Shown here: one piece after another, positions 1-9,578 of the stretch | Position numbering within the stretch: position 1 is the first letter of the stretch | Layout: each line of letters starts with the position of its first letter | NCBI RefSeq assembly: GCF_000427295.1 | Contig: NZ_ATNM01000197.1 | Span: 184,908-248,907, forward strand | From: Cyclobacterium qasimii M12-11B | GTDB taxonomy: Bacteria > Bacteroidota > Bacteroidia > Cytophagales > Cyclobacteriaceae | DNA: 64,000 bases | Direction: 5' to 3' | Made by a program: the position numbers and the translations under genes | Notes under the pieces: model-generated | Told to the model about the DNA's origin: nothing | Databases searched by the model: none | What the model saw: the letters and a program-made list of their open reading frames with translations, nothing else

Positions 1-484
1 CCGTACTTAATAATAAGGCCTCCACCCAATGAAAGCTATACACGGAATATACTGTTGGGACATGAGATTTATGGTGAATGTAATGCACCTGTTTCATCAT
101 GAATTTTTGATGCATCAATCGGTGCACCAAGTAAAAGTGAACCTCATTCCATAACGTAAGAGCGATAATCCCAACAAGAACCGTAAGCCAGGTATTGGGT
201 AATAAATCTATTATACCTAAACGCACAAAATAAATAACGGGTATAATCGAGAACCCAAAGACCACTATAGACTTCAAAGAATGCTTGATTTCAAAAACGA
301 CCTGCCGGCGAGAAACTTCCTCGGGCCGAATTTTGTGAAGCAGTTTACGAGATTCCAAAAATCTACAAATGGCTAAAAACAGGGGCGCTATACCAAAATA
401 TAGCAACAGGAAGTAGCCAAAGGAAAGCTCAAACAATATAAGGTAGGAATAGTCATACAGTACATGTTTTATAAAAGGCTCCAT
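1..484 (-). CDS. Sterol desaturase / fatty acid hydroxylase superfamily membrane protein (3' end outside window)
   Basis: The reverse strand reads from an ATG at 484 through 161 codons to the window edge without a stop. The product has several hydrophobic stretches (about residues 12-42, 72-92, 98-113) and the histidine clusters of the membrane di-iron hydroxylases: HFYLVH at 116-121, HRLMH at 121-125 and HYIHH at 134-138. The third cluster expected in this family would lie beyond the window. Members hydroxylate or desaturate lipid chains, sterols or carotenoids in the membrane; the substrate here cannot be told. No neighbour on its upstream side suggests a pathway. Confidence 0.85.
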   Translation of the reverse strand, partial: MEPFIKHVLYDYSYLILFELSFGYFLLLYFGIAPLFLAICRFLESRKLLHKIRPEEVSRRQVVFEIKHSLKSIVVFGFSIIPVIYFVRLGIIDLLPNTWLTVLVGIIALTLWNEVHFYLVHRLMHQKFMMKQVHYIHHKSHVPTVYSVYSFHWVEALLLST

Positions 485-749
485 TAGGTGCTTAGTTTTT
501 ACCGATTAGGGGATTTGGAACCTTAAAGATAGGCATTTCTTCTATTTGTCTTTTAGCAATACGTCGAGGCTTGTGCTAAGGTTTGGGCCGGAAAATCGGT
601 AAATGACTGTAACCCTCGGAGTGTTAAATTTTTAATCGGATGAAATGAATGCTTACTCTATTGTCTCCTTTTTTAAATGTTTTACAGAGAAAATCTAAAT
701 AAAATATTTATTAGCGAAGGATTAGTAAAGAAACTGCGTCTATAGAGAC

Positions 750-1496
750 ATGAGAAAAGCATTGTATTTAATTCTAACGATAGGTTTATTTTCCTGTGAG
801 AATGAAAAACTGCCTGTTACTCCTGGAAGTGTATCTATTTCGAATGTCGTACTTGAGAACTACGTGAATGAATATACCCAAGAAGTTTCTGTTCAGGTAA
901 ATGAGGACAATATTACTATCAATAGCACCGGATTGCCTGATCATAAAACACCTTATTGGGGTGAAGGACACGAAATGTTTGAAGCTTTCCCGGGAAGCAA
1001 TCATGCCAACATGAATACGAGCATGATTTCATTTAATTATTCTATGACCATCCCCACAAATCCAAATGAAAGTTCTTATAAAGAAGAAACGGAATTGGGG
1101 CCGGTAGGAATGGCATTAAATGGTGTTCCAATTTACAATGATTATGAAGGTGGTGGGGTTTTACAAGAGAATGCCTGGGGAACTTTTGATGCTTCAGGCG
1201 GTCATCCTGGACCACGGGAGGACTATCATTATCATAGCGAAGGCACTTATCTTACCGTTAATGATGCTGAATTAATTGGCTTTTTAAGGGATGGATTTCC
1301 TGTCTACGGGCGCAAAGACATGGACAATTCTTATCCAGACAACCTGGATGAAAATGGTGGACACACTGGCCCAACTGCTGATTTTTCTGATGGTATTTAT
1401 CACTACCATGTCAGCAATGAGGTTTATTCTACCTCAGGTTTATATGTTATTAAATCTGGGGCCTATCATGGAACCAAAGGAACATTCACTCAATGA
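750..1496 (+). CDS. YHYH-domain lipoprotein
   Basis: A 248-residue protein with a short lipoprotein signal (hydrophobic stretch ending LFSC, Cys16), so it is probably anchored in the cell envelope. It carries two YHYH signatures, at about residues 159-162 (DYHYH) and 217-220 (IYHYH), plus the His-containing motif DHKTPYW near 64-70 that recurs in its paralogue at 50093. The YHYH family has no established biochemical role; the dense His/Tyr motifs suggest metal binding (inference). The gene sits just upstream of a MORN-repeat lipoprotein gene with a 3-nt gap, the same order as at 50093-51435, so the two probably form an operon. Confidence 0.85.
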   Translation: MRKALYLILTIGLFSCENEKLPVTPGSVSISNVVLENYVNEYTQEVSVQVNEDNITINSTGLPDHKTPYWGEGHEMFEAFPGSNHANMNTSMISFNYSMTIPTNPNESSYKEETELGPVGMALNGVPIYNDYEGGGVLQENAWGTFDASGGHPGPREDYHYHSEGTYLTVNDAELIGFLRDGFPVYGRKDMDNSYPDNLDENGGHTGPTADFSDGIYHYHVSNEVYSTSGLYVIKSGAYHGTKGTFTQ

Positions 1497-1499
1497 TAT

Positions 1500-2138
1500 T
1501 TGATGGCATTCGGTTTAGGTAAAATATTGAAAATGTTTTTGGTTCTCCTGATTGGTATAGGCTTGTCTTCATGTGAGTATTTCTCCAAGGAGAACGAAGA
1601 AAAGTTTGAGCTTGATTATTCAGTGGATACTTCAGGGATCCCCAATGACACCATAAATTTTAATGATGCAAACATATCATTGGTAAATGGCTACTATTAT
1701 TTGGGGTATGAAAAATATTCAGGGATCATTTACAAAAAGCAAGTTGGATTCAATATAAGCACCTATAGTTCAATTTTAGATGGTGTGCTTCATGGTTTAT
1801 ATACCAGCTATTACGATAATGGAAAGCCCTTTGAAGTCCGGAATTATAGAAATAACCTTTCAGTGGGCAAGCAAATTGGATACTGGGAAGATTCCGGAGA
1901 GCTAAAGTTCGAATACAATTATTACGAGGACAAAAAGGAAGGTGTGCAAAGAAGTTGGTATGCAAACGGAGCCCCTTCATATGTCTACAATTATAAAGAT
2001 GACAAACAGGATGGATTACAACAAGCATGGAGGCTTAATGGCAGCTTGTATCGAAATTTTCAAGTTAAAAATGGTACAAGATTCGGTTTGCAAAAAACAA
2101 CTACCTGTTATGCCTTAGAGGATGAAAAAATAATTTGA
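1500..2138 (+). CDS. MORN/YwqK-type repeat lipoprotein
   Basis: A 212-residue lipoprotein (signal ending LSSC) followed by about five tandem repeats of roughly 23 residues with the pattern G-x-x-x-x-W/Y-Y-x-(N/D)-G, typical of MORN_2/YwqK proteins. The last repeat ends in NGTRFGL followed by a Cys near the C terminus; the paralogue at 50863 ends the same way (NGERFGL...C), so this terminal Cys is conserved between the two. Starts are possible at the first or second codon (tandem ATG). It follows the YHYH gene by 3 nt and is presumably co-transcribed. YwqK homologues are often labelled antitoxins, but nothing here supports that role. Confidence 0.8.
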   Translation: MMAFGLGKILKMFLVLLIGIGLSSCEYFSKENEEKFELDYSVDTSGIPNDTINFNDANISLVNGYYYLGYEKYSGIIYKKQVGFNISTYSSILDGVLHGLYTSYYDNGKPFEVRNYRNNLSVGKQIGYWEDSGELKFEYNYYEDKKEGVQRSWYANGAPSYVYNYKDDKQDGLQQAWRLNGSLYRNFQVKNGTRFGLQKTTTCYALEDEKII

Positions 2139-2346
2139 TTTACTATTTTAATATAAAATAAAGCCCGTCATGAGACCTTTAAATCAGAATATCCAAAACC
2201 AAAATTACAAGAAAGACTACTACGAAGAATTTCTTAATCGCTTAAAGAAGATTAACAATGACCTGGATGAAGTAAAAGAAACCCTGCCGAAAAAAATAAA
2301 TTTTTCAACAAGGCTCAGAATTCCAATGCTGGAAAATAAACTTACA

Positions 2347-2790
2347 TTATTCGAAAATGGTAGTACCGTTTGGTTGTAATACAAATTGAAAGGTATAGGT
2401 AGCGCCTACATCAGTCAAAGGATCCAACGCTTCATCAGAAGGGCTTCCTTTGTAGTAACTTAGGATTTCTACCTTGGCATAATTACCAGAAGCAGTTTGT
2501 AGCAAAATCACTTTTCCTGGAATAGGTTTAATGGCGTGGGTAGTGGAATTATAACTGTACCAGCCATTACCACTTCCAGTGGGGATTGCCAATTCTGTTT
2601 CTGTATCCATAGAGAAGGTAGCTGTCTCAGGTACTTCCTTAATTTCCTGGAAAACACCATCGACCAAAGCTGCCCGAACATTTTTATCCTTGTTGGTACG
2701 TATAGTCGTTCATTTAAAGGCCTCATCCCAGTCTTAACTTTCTGTCAAAAGCTTGTATTCAGAAAAGCTGTAGCATTGGAAAGGGTTCTC
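2347..2790 (-). pseudogene. HmuY-like haem-binding protein, decayed
   Basis: The reverse strand from about 2790 to 2347 encodes the C-terminal two thirds of an HmuY-family protein: a YSFSEYK segment, then DWDEAFK and TTIRTN, then VDGVF, GWYSYN, a segment around LLQTASGNYAK and a final strand near FQFVLQPNG. Reading straight through needs two in-frame stops to be ignored: TAA just before DWDEAF, and TGA after DWDEAFK where a Trp would fit. Upstream of about 2790 no further similarity is visible, so the signal peptide and N terminus are lost. HmuY proteins are secreted or surface haem binders that work with a TonB receptor; none is adjacent. These are nonsense substitutions rather than homopolymer slips, so I read it as a true pseudogene. 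Confidence 0.6.
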
Positions 2791-3431
2791 TTCCAATACC
2801 TGCCCGGAAATACAATGCCTTCAAAATAAATTAAGTTGTAATTTCTGAACCCTGAGCTCACACCCTTGGCTGTAATATTTAATCCCAATGGAACTAGTGA
2901 ATTAGGGAAAAAGACTATTATTCAACTATGACTCCCCTATAAAATGGTATTTGGAAATTGGCCTCCATTCAGCCAACTGTTTTAATTAAACCCTAAAGGC
3001 TAAGCCATAGAAAATCTTTTAGCAAAGAAATCCCTTTCCATCCTCAGCAAAGCTCGCCTAAAACCTCTCCCCTTCCCCCTCATCAACTACCACCTAAATT
3101 GGTGAATTTAAGGTTCACATCAATTAAGCTTATGAATACATTATAACATTATGGGAATAAAATTATATTTCGGATATTCATTGAAGACAATAAAAAAAGG
3201 CTTTGAAAGAATTAATTATGTAATTCTGGGTGGTCACTTTTGTTGAAAAGCGGTAAGTACTATGTAAATCCATTTTGACTTAGGTCAGGTAAAGTTGTTG
3301 ATTATCAATACTAACCACCATCAAAAAAGACTTAAGGGACCTATTTAGCTAGATAAACACACAAATTTTGCGCATCCTATGCTTAAAAATTTGTCATTAT
3401 TACAAAAATCAGCTTACAAACAATTAATAAT
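2791..3431. other. Intergenic region with no recognisable gene
   Basis: About 640 bases between the HmuY-like remnant and the VCBS lipoprotein gene. All frames are broken by frequent stops, and I see no RNA gene or strong hairpin. The last 100 bases before 3432 are AT-rich and presumably hold the promoter of the downstream gene. Confidence 0.5.
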
Positions 3432-5435
3432 ATGAAACAAAAACCCCAAATTATTAAAATGAAGCCTTTAAAAAATTCCCTAAGGAAAAACTTTTTAATT
3501 CTGGTTGTGATGGCTTTTGCTTTAGCCTGCTCAAGCCCCAAAACGACTGAAGTAGATGACTCACCTAGTGACTTCGAAATCGTAAAATACAACAACCCCG
3601 AAGCCAGTTCTTTTCTAGGTGTAGGCTTGTGGGCCTGGCCATTGCCAATGGATTATGATGGTGATGGTGACATGGACATGCTTGTTTCTTGCCCTGATAA
3701 ACCGTTCAACGGACTTTACTTTTTTGAAAACACAAGCGGTGAAGATTTCCCAGATTTTGCACCTCCGGTCAGAATAGGTGATGCCATATCTAAAGTGCAA
3801 ATATCACATACAGATCAAGGAGTCAAGGTTTTAATCCCCGGAGCGGAGTTGATGAATTTCACAACAGACCTGGCCTCCACACCTGAAGACCTCTTCCCCA
3901 TTGAGGAATTGACCAAGGAGCTGGGCAAAAAGCCAAGATTTAACCAGTGGAAAATGATTGATTACGAAGGAGACGGTGACCTTGACATCATTGTTGGGAT
4001 GGATGATTGGTCTTCTTACGGCTGGGACGATGCCTACAATGATGAAGGTGTCTGGACCAACGGACCGCTTTTTGGCTATGTATACTTGCTAGAAAACAAA
4101 GATGGCAACTACGAAAATAGAGGCCGGATAAAAGCTGGAGGAAAAGAAATAAATGTATATGGAGCACCTTCACCCAATTTCGCTGACTTTGATGGAGATG
4201 GAGACCTTGACCTTATTTGTGGAGAGTTTCTGGATAAGATGACCTATTTTGAAAACACAGGAACCAGAGAAAAACCTGTTTATAAAGAAGGTAAATTACT
4301 AGAAAACGAGGAGGGTATAATTACCATGAATCTAGAAATGATCATTCCTGTCGCACTGGATTGGGACAAGGATGGACATGTGGATCTGGTAGTTGGTGAT
4401 GAAGATGGCCGGGTAGCATTGATCAAAAACACTGGGGAAACTAAAAGTGGACTTCCAATATTTGATTCTCCAAAATACTTCAGACAACAAGCTGACAATC
4501 TTAAATTTGGCGCTCTGGTAACACCCGTAAGCGTTGACTGGGACAATGATGGTGATGAAGATATCATTGCGGGTAATTCTGCAGGCCACTTTGCCTTTAT
4601 AGAAAACCTGGATGGCGCAGCGAAACCAAAATGGGCTGAGCCAAAACTATTGGAAATCGATGGTGAACCGATAAGAATCCAAGCCGGTGACAACGGATCT
4701 ATTCAGGGGCCAGCAGAAGCAAAATGGGGTTACACCACTTTGACTGTCGCTGACTGGGATGGCGACAACAACAAGGACATTGTATTTAACTCCATCTGGG
4801 GTCGAGTAGAATGGATCAAAAACACAGGGGACGGATTATTGGCTCCTCAGCCGGTAAAAATAGATTGGGCTGACCAAACACCACCTCATCCAGCATGGAA
4901 CTGGTGGAAGCCTGAAGCCAATGAATTGGCTACCCAATGGAGAACCACTCCTTATGCCATCGATTGGAACAAAGATGGGGTCATGGATTTGGTTATGCTG
5001 GACCATGAAGGTTACCTTGCCTTCTTTGAAGGGAAAGAAGGTAACGGTGAACCAATTCTTCAACCCGGAAAAAGAATCTTTTACGGAGAAAATGGCTCCG
5101 CCTTTTCCAATAAGGACAAGGTGGAAGATGCAAATCCGGGCGTCTTAAGACTTAACACCGCAGATGCAGGCAGCAGTGGACGAAGGAAAATCAGCTTTAT
5201 GGATTGGGACAATGATGGAGACCTGGACCTATTGATCAATAGCGTTAATATATCTCTATTTGAAAACGTAAGCGAAAGCCCTGATAAGGTAGTCTTTAAC
5301 CATAAAGGCCCTATATCTGAAAAAATCCTTGCTGGACATACCACAAGCCCTACTTTTGTTGATTGGGATAAAAATGGTACTTGGGATGTACTGGCAGGAG
5401 CCGAAGATGGACATTTTTATTACTTCCGTAGGTAG
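3432..5435 (+). CDS. FG-GAP/VCBS-repeat surface lipoprotein
   Basis: A 667-residue lipoprotein; the signal ends ALAC. An alternative start at 3459 (MKPLKNS) leaves a more usual signal length. The mature protein has at least seven FG-GAP/VCBS blade-like repeats, each with an Asp-rich calcium-loop motif such as DYDGDGDMD, DYEGDGDLD, DFDGDGDLD, DWDKDGHVD, DWDNDGDED, DWNKDGVMD and DWDNDGDLD. This predicts a calcium-stabilised beta-propeller at the cell surface, of the kind common near polysaccharide-degradation genes in Bacteroidota. No catalytic domain is recognisable. It stands alone, converging on the FAD oxidoreductase gene across a strong shared terminator. Confidence 0.85.
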   Translation: MKQKPQIIKMKPLKNSLRKNFLILVVMAFALACSSPKTTEVDDSPSDFEIVKYNNPEASSFLGVGLWAWPLPMDYDGDGDMDMLVSCPDKPFNGLYFFENTSGEDFPDFAPPVRIGDAISKVQISHTDQGVKVLIPGAELMNFTTDLASTPEDLFPIEELTKELGKKPRFNQWKMIDYEGDGDLDIIVGMDDWSSYGWDDAYNDEGVWTNGPLFGYVYLLENKDGNYENRGRIKAGGKEINVYGAPSPNFADFDGDGDLDLICGEFLDKMTYFENTGTREKPVYKEGKLLENEEGIITMNLEMIIPVALDWDKDGHVDLVVGDEDGRVALIKNTGETKSGLPIFDSPKYFRQQADNLKFGALVTPVSVDWDNDGDEDIIAGNSAGHFAFIENLDGAAKPKWAEPKLLEIDGEPIRIQAGDNGSIQGPAEAKWGYTTLTVADWDGDNNKDIVFNSIWGRVEWIKNTGDGLLAPQPVKIDWADQTPPHPAWNWWKPEANELATQWRTTPYAIDWNKDGVMDLVMLDHEGYLAFFEGKEGNGEPILQPGKRIFYGENGSAFSNKDKVEDANPGVLRLNTADAGSSGRRKISFMDWDNDGDLDLLINSVNISLFENVSESPDKVVFNHKGPISEKILAGHTTSPTFVDWDKNGTWDVLAGAEDGHFYYFRR

Positions 5436-5453
5436 TCAATAAATCAAAAAAGT

Positions 5454-5488
5454 AAAAAAGCCTCTGCAATAATTGCAGAGGCTTTTTT
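5454..5488. terminator. Bidirectional rho-independent terminator
   Basis: A perfect hairpin (AGCCTCTGCAA / TTGCAGAGGCT) is flanked by an A-run on the left and a T-run on the right. It lies 18 bases after the VCBS gene stop and just beyond the 3' end of the converging FAD oxidoreductase gene, so it can serve both. Confidence 0.85.
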
Positions 5489-5538
5489 GGTTTAATTATT
5501 TGTCGTGATTATTTCCAGCCAATCATCCGGCAGGGAAA

Positions 5539-7126
5539 TTATTGGTTTTGACTCAATAAGACCTTTTCCAATTCCGGATAAGGTATATCCTGAACGTCTA
5601 TATTTTCACTAGCAGCAATAGCAGCAGCTGCACCAACACTCTGCCCTACAATCATAAAGGTAGGGACGATTCTGGTGCTTCCATAGCCTATATAGCTTGA
5701 TGAAAGACTAGTAGGGGTCAATAGATTAATGCATTCTTCTTTCTTTGGCACTGTGGCCTGAAATGAGATTTTAAAAGGTTTCCAAGTTCCATCGTTTTCT
5801 ACATGGGTGAATCCTTCATTATAAGCTTTACCATTTTTTACAATTCTCCGGGCATGGTGCACATCTGGTGGCCACCATGCAATGCCAACAGGGTCTGAAA
5901 CGGTATCTTTAACCTTAATGTCAACATTGTGTTCAGTGATGACGTAATCAGACACCATCCTTCTTCCACTTCGGATATATAGGCGACGTGGCCAATTGCC
6001 ATTGTCTGTAAATTCGTCTTTTGGCAGCCCCCATCCTTCCCAATTGGCTCTGTTGAGACTATCCACACTCTCGTCGTTCTGCAAAAACCATAGCAGGCCT
6101 AGCGTAAAATCACGGTGAAATTTGACAATACTGTCCTGTTTTTGGTAATTCCCTTCAGGGTATTCCCAATTCTCTCCATAAAGGTTTGCCGATAGATCAT
6201 GCCAACTGCCTATGTCCGTTTTACCATTGTGTCTATTGGCTTCTGGTTTGAATAGCTTGCCACCTGCTTTGAAGTACCTCCTGTAAATTTCATACCTTTC
6301 AGGTACATAGTTCTCAGGTTTGTTGATCGGCAACATGTTTCCCTTCTCTTTTGTCAGGCACATCCTGAAACAGAAGCCCTGAATATAATGACTGGGATCC
6401 CCATGGTTTCCTAATTCGCCAGCTTGAATGGTTGAGATTAGTCCACTCGTCGAATCACCTTCAACAATATATGGGTCAACCGCTACCGTAAACTGCTTGA
6501 AAGTATTTACTTCCTGAATGCCGTTAAGCTTCTCCCCATACTTGTCATTCCCCTCGCGAATTGTTTCGGTAGTTACTCCAGCAAAATGCAGTAAATGGCC
6601 TTCTATGGAAGCATCGACAAAGACTTTGGCCTTTATTTCTGAACCATCTTCAAGAATTACCCTCTCTATTCGGTTTCCTTTTTTTCTACGCCGTTTTGTT
6701 CCTTTATCCGGGAATTTCTAATGATGGTTATGTTTTTTCTTTTCCCAGCATCTGCTCTATTATCTGCCCAGCAACAGAAGGCTCATATTTCGAATACCAT
6801 CTCGGGTTATTAAATTCAGCTTTTCGGCCGTAATGTTCACCAACTGCTTCGTAAAATTCACGGGTAATCCCTCCAATTACAATTGCATTACCAAATCGCA
6901 TGTCCTTTCCGAGGCCTTCCACTACCATTCCTCCGGGATGACCTGTTGGCTCTATTAATACTACTTTCTTACCCATTCTGGAAGCTTGGATAGCTGCAGT
7001 AAATCCAGACTCGCTTCCACCTAAAATACAAATATCAGTTGTGAAATCGGCCTGCTTACCTTCATTGTTGCAGGCGTTTAGCAATACGCATGCGGTCAAT
7101 AAATATAGAATTTTTAAAAATTTCAT
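5539..7126 (-). pseudogene. Secreted FAD-dependent oxidoreductase, interrupted by two frameshifts
   Basis: Three reverse-strand segments together give a roughly 528-residue FAD-dependent oxidoreductase of the FAD_oxidored type. Segment 1 (7126 to about 6735) has a lipoprotein-like signal (LLNAC), then the FAD-binding dinucleotide motif CILGGSESG and GHPGGM. Segment 2 (about 6735-6690) reads KNITIIRNSRIKEQNG. Segment 3 (about 6690-5539) reads GNRIERVIL, VDASIEGHL and SYIGYGSTRI, followed by an Ala-rich helix. The shifts lie at the T6/T4 runs of 6733-6743 and the T7 run of 6679-6685. Because both are in homopolymers and the rest is well preserved, a sequencing error is as likely as decay. The family includes secreted enzymes linked to carbohydrate use; the substrate is unknown. 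Confidence 0.75.
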
Positions 7127-7801
7127 GTATGCTTTGGATAGGGTTTATAGTGATGATTTTTTACGGTCATTCAAGTTAAAATGCTGTGAATTTATCTAAT
7201 CTTGAAAAAAACAAAAGTCCGTTTTTCAGACCTCGATAATGCCAATGATGATTGAGACGACTAAATTCCCACACTTCATTCCTAAAAATACTAATCTTGA
7301 GGGACAACCCGTAGATTGCCCCTTATTTTCTTTCCTTTCAATGAAAATAATGGGCAACTCTGTTAATTCTAGATACTCAGGGTCCTTTAGTCCAAAACAG
7401 TCAATAGCCAACCTTCCCCATACTTAACCACCTTAAAATGAGTAAATTAACGTCATAATCAGCGTCCTTGAGATACTTTTACCGATTTATTAGAGATCCT
7501 CTAAACCTTAATATTACTCTCCCTATAAATCTAAATTCTTATAACAAAGAGCCAAAGCAACTTGTAGGACCAAAATCTCCCAAGTTAGCGGTCCTACCTT
7601 ATATTTTTCCACGTCTACGAATCCGAATTCCTGGTCATTATATATCCCCTTCGAATTTTTCATCGCAGCATTTTAAGTTTTTGTCGCAACCTTTTTTGGT
7701 TTCATCGCACTAAAAAAAAGGTGGCTTAAACCTCCCTATGTTTGATTCATAATTCAATCACAAACAATGGGTTATTCTTCAAACATTAAAACAAAATTGT
7801 C
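7127..7801. other. Intergenic region, no gene seen
   Basis: About 675 bases separating the divergent FAD oxidoreductase and small secreted-protein genes. The open frames here lack any protein-like composition and I see no hairpin repeat or RNA gene. The two promoters presumably lie near its ends. Confidence 0.5.
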
Positions 7802-8388
7802 ATGAAAAACATACTAAAAAGTACCGCAGTAGCAGCATTAATGTTCATTTCTTTAACTTCTATGGCTTACGAACCAAGCACTAGTTTGATCAAGGGGAGT
7901 GATGCCAAAAGCCTGGTTTTTGAAATGGTTTCTCCCTCCGAAGCATCTTCTGTCTCTATGAGCGATGATAAAGGCCATACCCTATTCTATGATTATGTGA
8001 TGAGTACTGATTATTCAAAACTTTTTAACCTTAAAACCTTAAAACTGGGACCTACTATTTAAATATTACGGACGATGCCACATCAATTGTCTATACGGTA
8101 CAAATAGAAGAAAACGGTGTTAGCAGCATAAATAAAGAGGAAAAAATCATTCCATCTGTATTTGAAAAAACAGGCAAAAAAGTTCATTTAAACCTGGACA
8201 ACAGTGACCTATCCGAAATAGACATTAAAATCCACGATGATAACAAAGCTAAAGTCTTTGGAGAAACATACATCAGCCAGGCAAGCATTACCAAAACATT
8301 CAATTTCGAAAATGCCATCAAAGGAGATTATGTCATTAGCGTAAAAGATGGTAAAAAAGTGTACTATCAAAATGTAAGTGTAGATTAA
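7802..8388 (+). pseudogene. Small secreted protein (DUF3244-like), one frameshift
   Basis: Translation from the ATG at 7802 gives a signal peptide (ending near MAYEP) and then runs into a stop at 8060. A shift of one base at the A4 run of 8041-8044 restores a continuous frame (LKTGTYYLNIT ...) to the stop at 8386-8388. The restored product is about 195 residues, with two beta-rich domains; the segments TGTYYLNI and KGDYVISVKDGKK have the look of DUF3244/secretion-tail beta-sandwich domains. One extra A would repair the gene, so it may be intact in the organism. A terminator follows. Function is unknown. Confidence 0.6.
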
Positions 8389-8408
8389 AAATTTTCATAA
8401 TGGAGTCG

Positions 8409-8451
8409 CCCCTGCCTTTACAGTTTTGTATTGCGCAGGGGTTTCTTTTTT
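8409..8451 (+). terminator. Rho-independent terminator
   Basis: The stem CCCCTGC / GCAGGGG has a roughly 19-nt loop and is followed by TTTCTTTTTT. It lies 20 bases downstream of the small secreted-protein gene. Confidence 0.7.
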
Positions 8452-8732
8452 ATCCCCCCATTGATAAGCAAAACCTTCCCAACTCAAATACAAAGGGGTG
8501 GGTTTATTTTTTTTGTAGGAATCAGTACGCAAGGAGTAGGTCTCTTTCCACAAGCATATTGATGAAAGTTTCATATTAAGTCAAAAACGAATATATTGAA
8601 GGACCAAGTCCTCCTGATAGAAATAAAAAGAGCATCACTAAGCTTAGCTATCAGAATGAGGAATCCTGGAATGATACAGTACCAATTTTCAGCTAACAAT
8701 TAAGAAAAAACACCCTTTCAAAGCTCCAATTC

Positions 8733-9437
8733 ATGATAAACTGCATTGCCGTAGATGATGAGCCACTTGCTCTTGAGTTGATTAAAAACTATATAAGCAA
8801 GATACCCTATCTAAATTTGGTAACCACTTGTGACAATGCTTTTGATGCCATGGAGGAAATGCAAAAACATTCAATAGACCTCCTATTGATAGACATACAG
8901 ATGCCTGAATTAACTGGGCTTCAATTTATCTCAAGTCTTGAAAAAAAACCATTGGCAATAATTATCACCGCTTATAAAGAGTTTGCCTTGGAAAGTTTTG
9001 ACCTTGATGTTGTCGACTACCTGGTAAAACCGGTTCCCTTGGATCGCTTTATTAAGGCTTGCAACCGAGCAAAAGATCGACATGAATTACTCACCATCAA
9101 ACCCTCTTCCCCATCAATAAAAGTGATGGATCATATTTTTGTACATGTAGATTACAGTCAGGTAAAATTAAAATTCGAGGATATCCTTTGGCTTAAAGGG
9201 TATGGCGATTATATCAAATTTTACTTAAAAAATGCTCCTCAGCCACTTGTGGTAAGAATGAGTTTCAAGGAGGTGGAAACACTTTTGCCTTTGGATCAAT
9301 TTATCAGAATTCATAAGTCCTATGCAGTCGCAATTAGTGAAATTACGTCCATTCGAAAAAACAGTGTGTTTATAGGGGAATTGGAGTTCTCTGTTGGAGA
9401 AGCTTATAGGGGAAATGTAGCCAAGCTTTTAAATTAA
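8733..9437 (+). CDS. LytTR-family two-component response regulator
   Basis: A 234-residue regulator. Residues 1-115 form a receiver domain with the acidic pair VDDE at 7-10, the phospho-acceptor Asp54 in LIDIQMPE and the conserved Lys99 in DYLVKPVP. Residues 135-234 form a LytTR DNA-binding domain (ILWLKGYGDYIKF, then RIHKSYAVA). In Bacteroidota such regulators are usually encoded beside a LytS/YpdA-type histidine kinase. None is present here, so its sensor must be elsewhere. Its target is unknown; the nearest candidates are the small secreted protein upstream and the outer-membrane protein downstream. Confidence 0.9.
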   Translation: MINCIAVDDEPLALELIKNYISKIPYLNLVTTCDNAFDAMEEMQKHSIDLLLIDIQMPELTGLQFISSLEKKPLAIIITAYKEFALESFDLDVVDYLVKPVPLDRFIKACNRAKDRHELLTIKPSSPSIKVMDHIFVHVDYSQVKLKFEDILWLKGYGDYIKFYLKNAPQPLVVRMSFKEVETLLPLDQFIRIHKSYAVAISEITSIRKNSVFIGELEFSVGEAYRGNVAKLLN

Positions 9438-9534
9438 GAATATTGACCTTATTCTTCAAATGGAAGATTTTCCCAAGTTTTTTTGAATCCTAAGTCTCTG
9501 GAAAAAGTAGGGTAAATACCCAAGCCGGACACAT

Positions 9535-9565
9535 AAAAAAACCCTGACTTTAGTAAAGTCAGGGT
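9535..9565 (-). terminator. Rho-independent terminator of the outer-membrane protein gene
   Basis: The stem ACCCTGACTTT / AAAGTCAGGGT has a 3-nt loop and is followed on the reverse strand by a T6 run. It lies 14 bases beyond the stop of the gene at 9579. Confidence 0.85.
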
Positions 9566-9578
9566 TGATTCTGGTAGA

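Noticed and set aside
1500..2138. Labelling the MORN/YwqK protein as an antitoxin.
   Set aside because: The label comes from automatic annotation of YwqK; the protein here is an exported lipoprotein with no toxin gene beside it.
2170..2379. A 69-codon open frame after the MORN gene (MRPLNQNIQN ...).
   Set aside because: Its last 11 codons run antisense into the HmuY-like remnant and it has no recognisable family. It is more likely chance, although a small gene cannot be excluded.
7226..7713. Overlapping short frames in the spacer after the FAD oxidoreductase.
   Set aside because: Both strands are open by chance over the same bases; no start signal or family likeness is seen.
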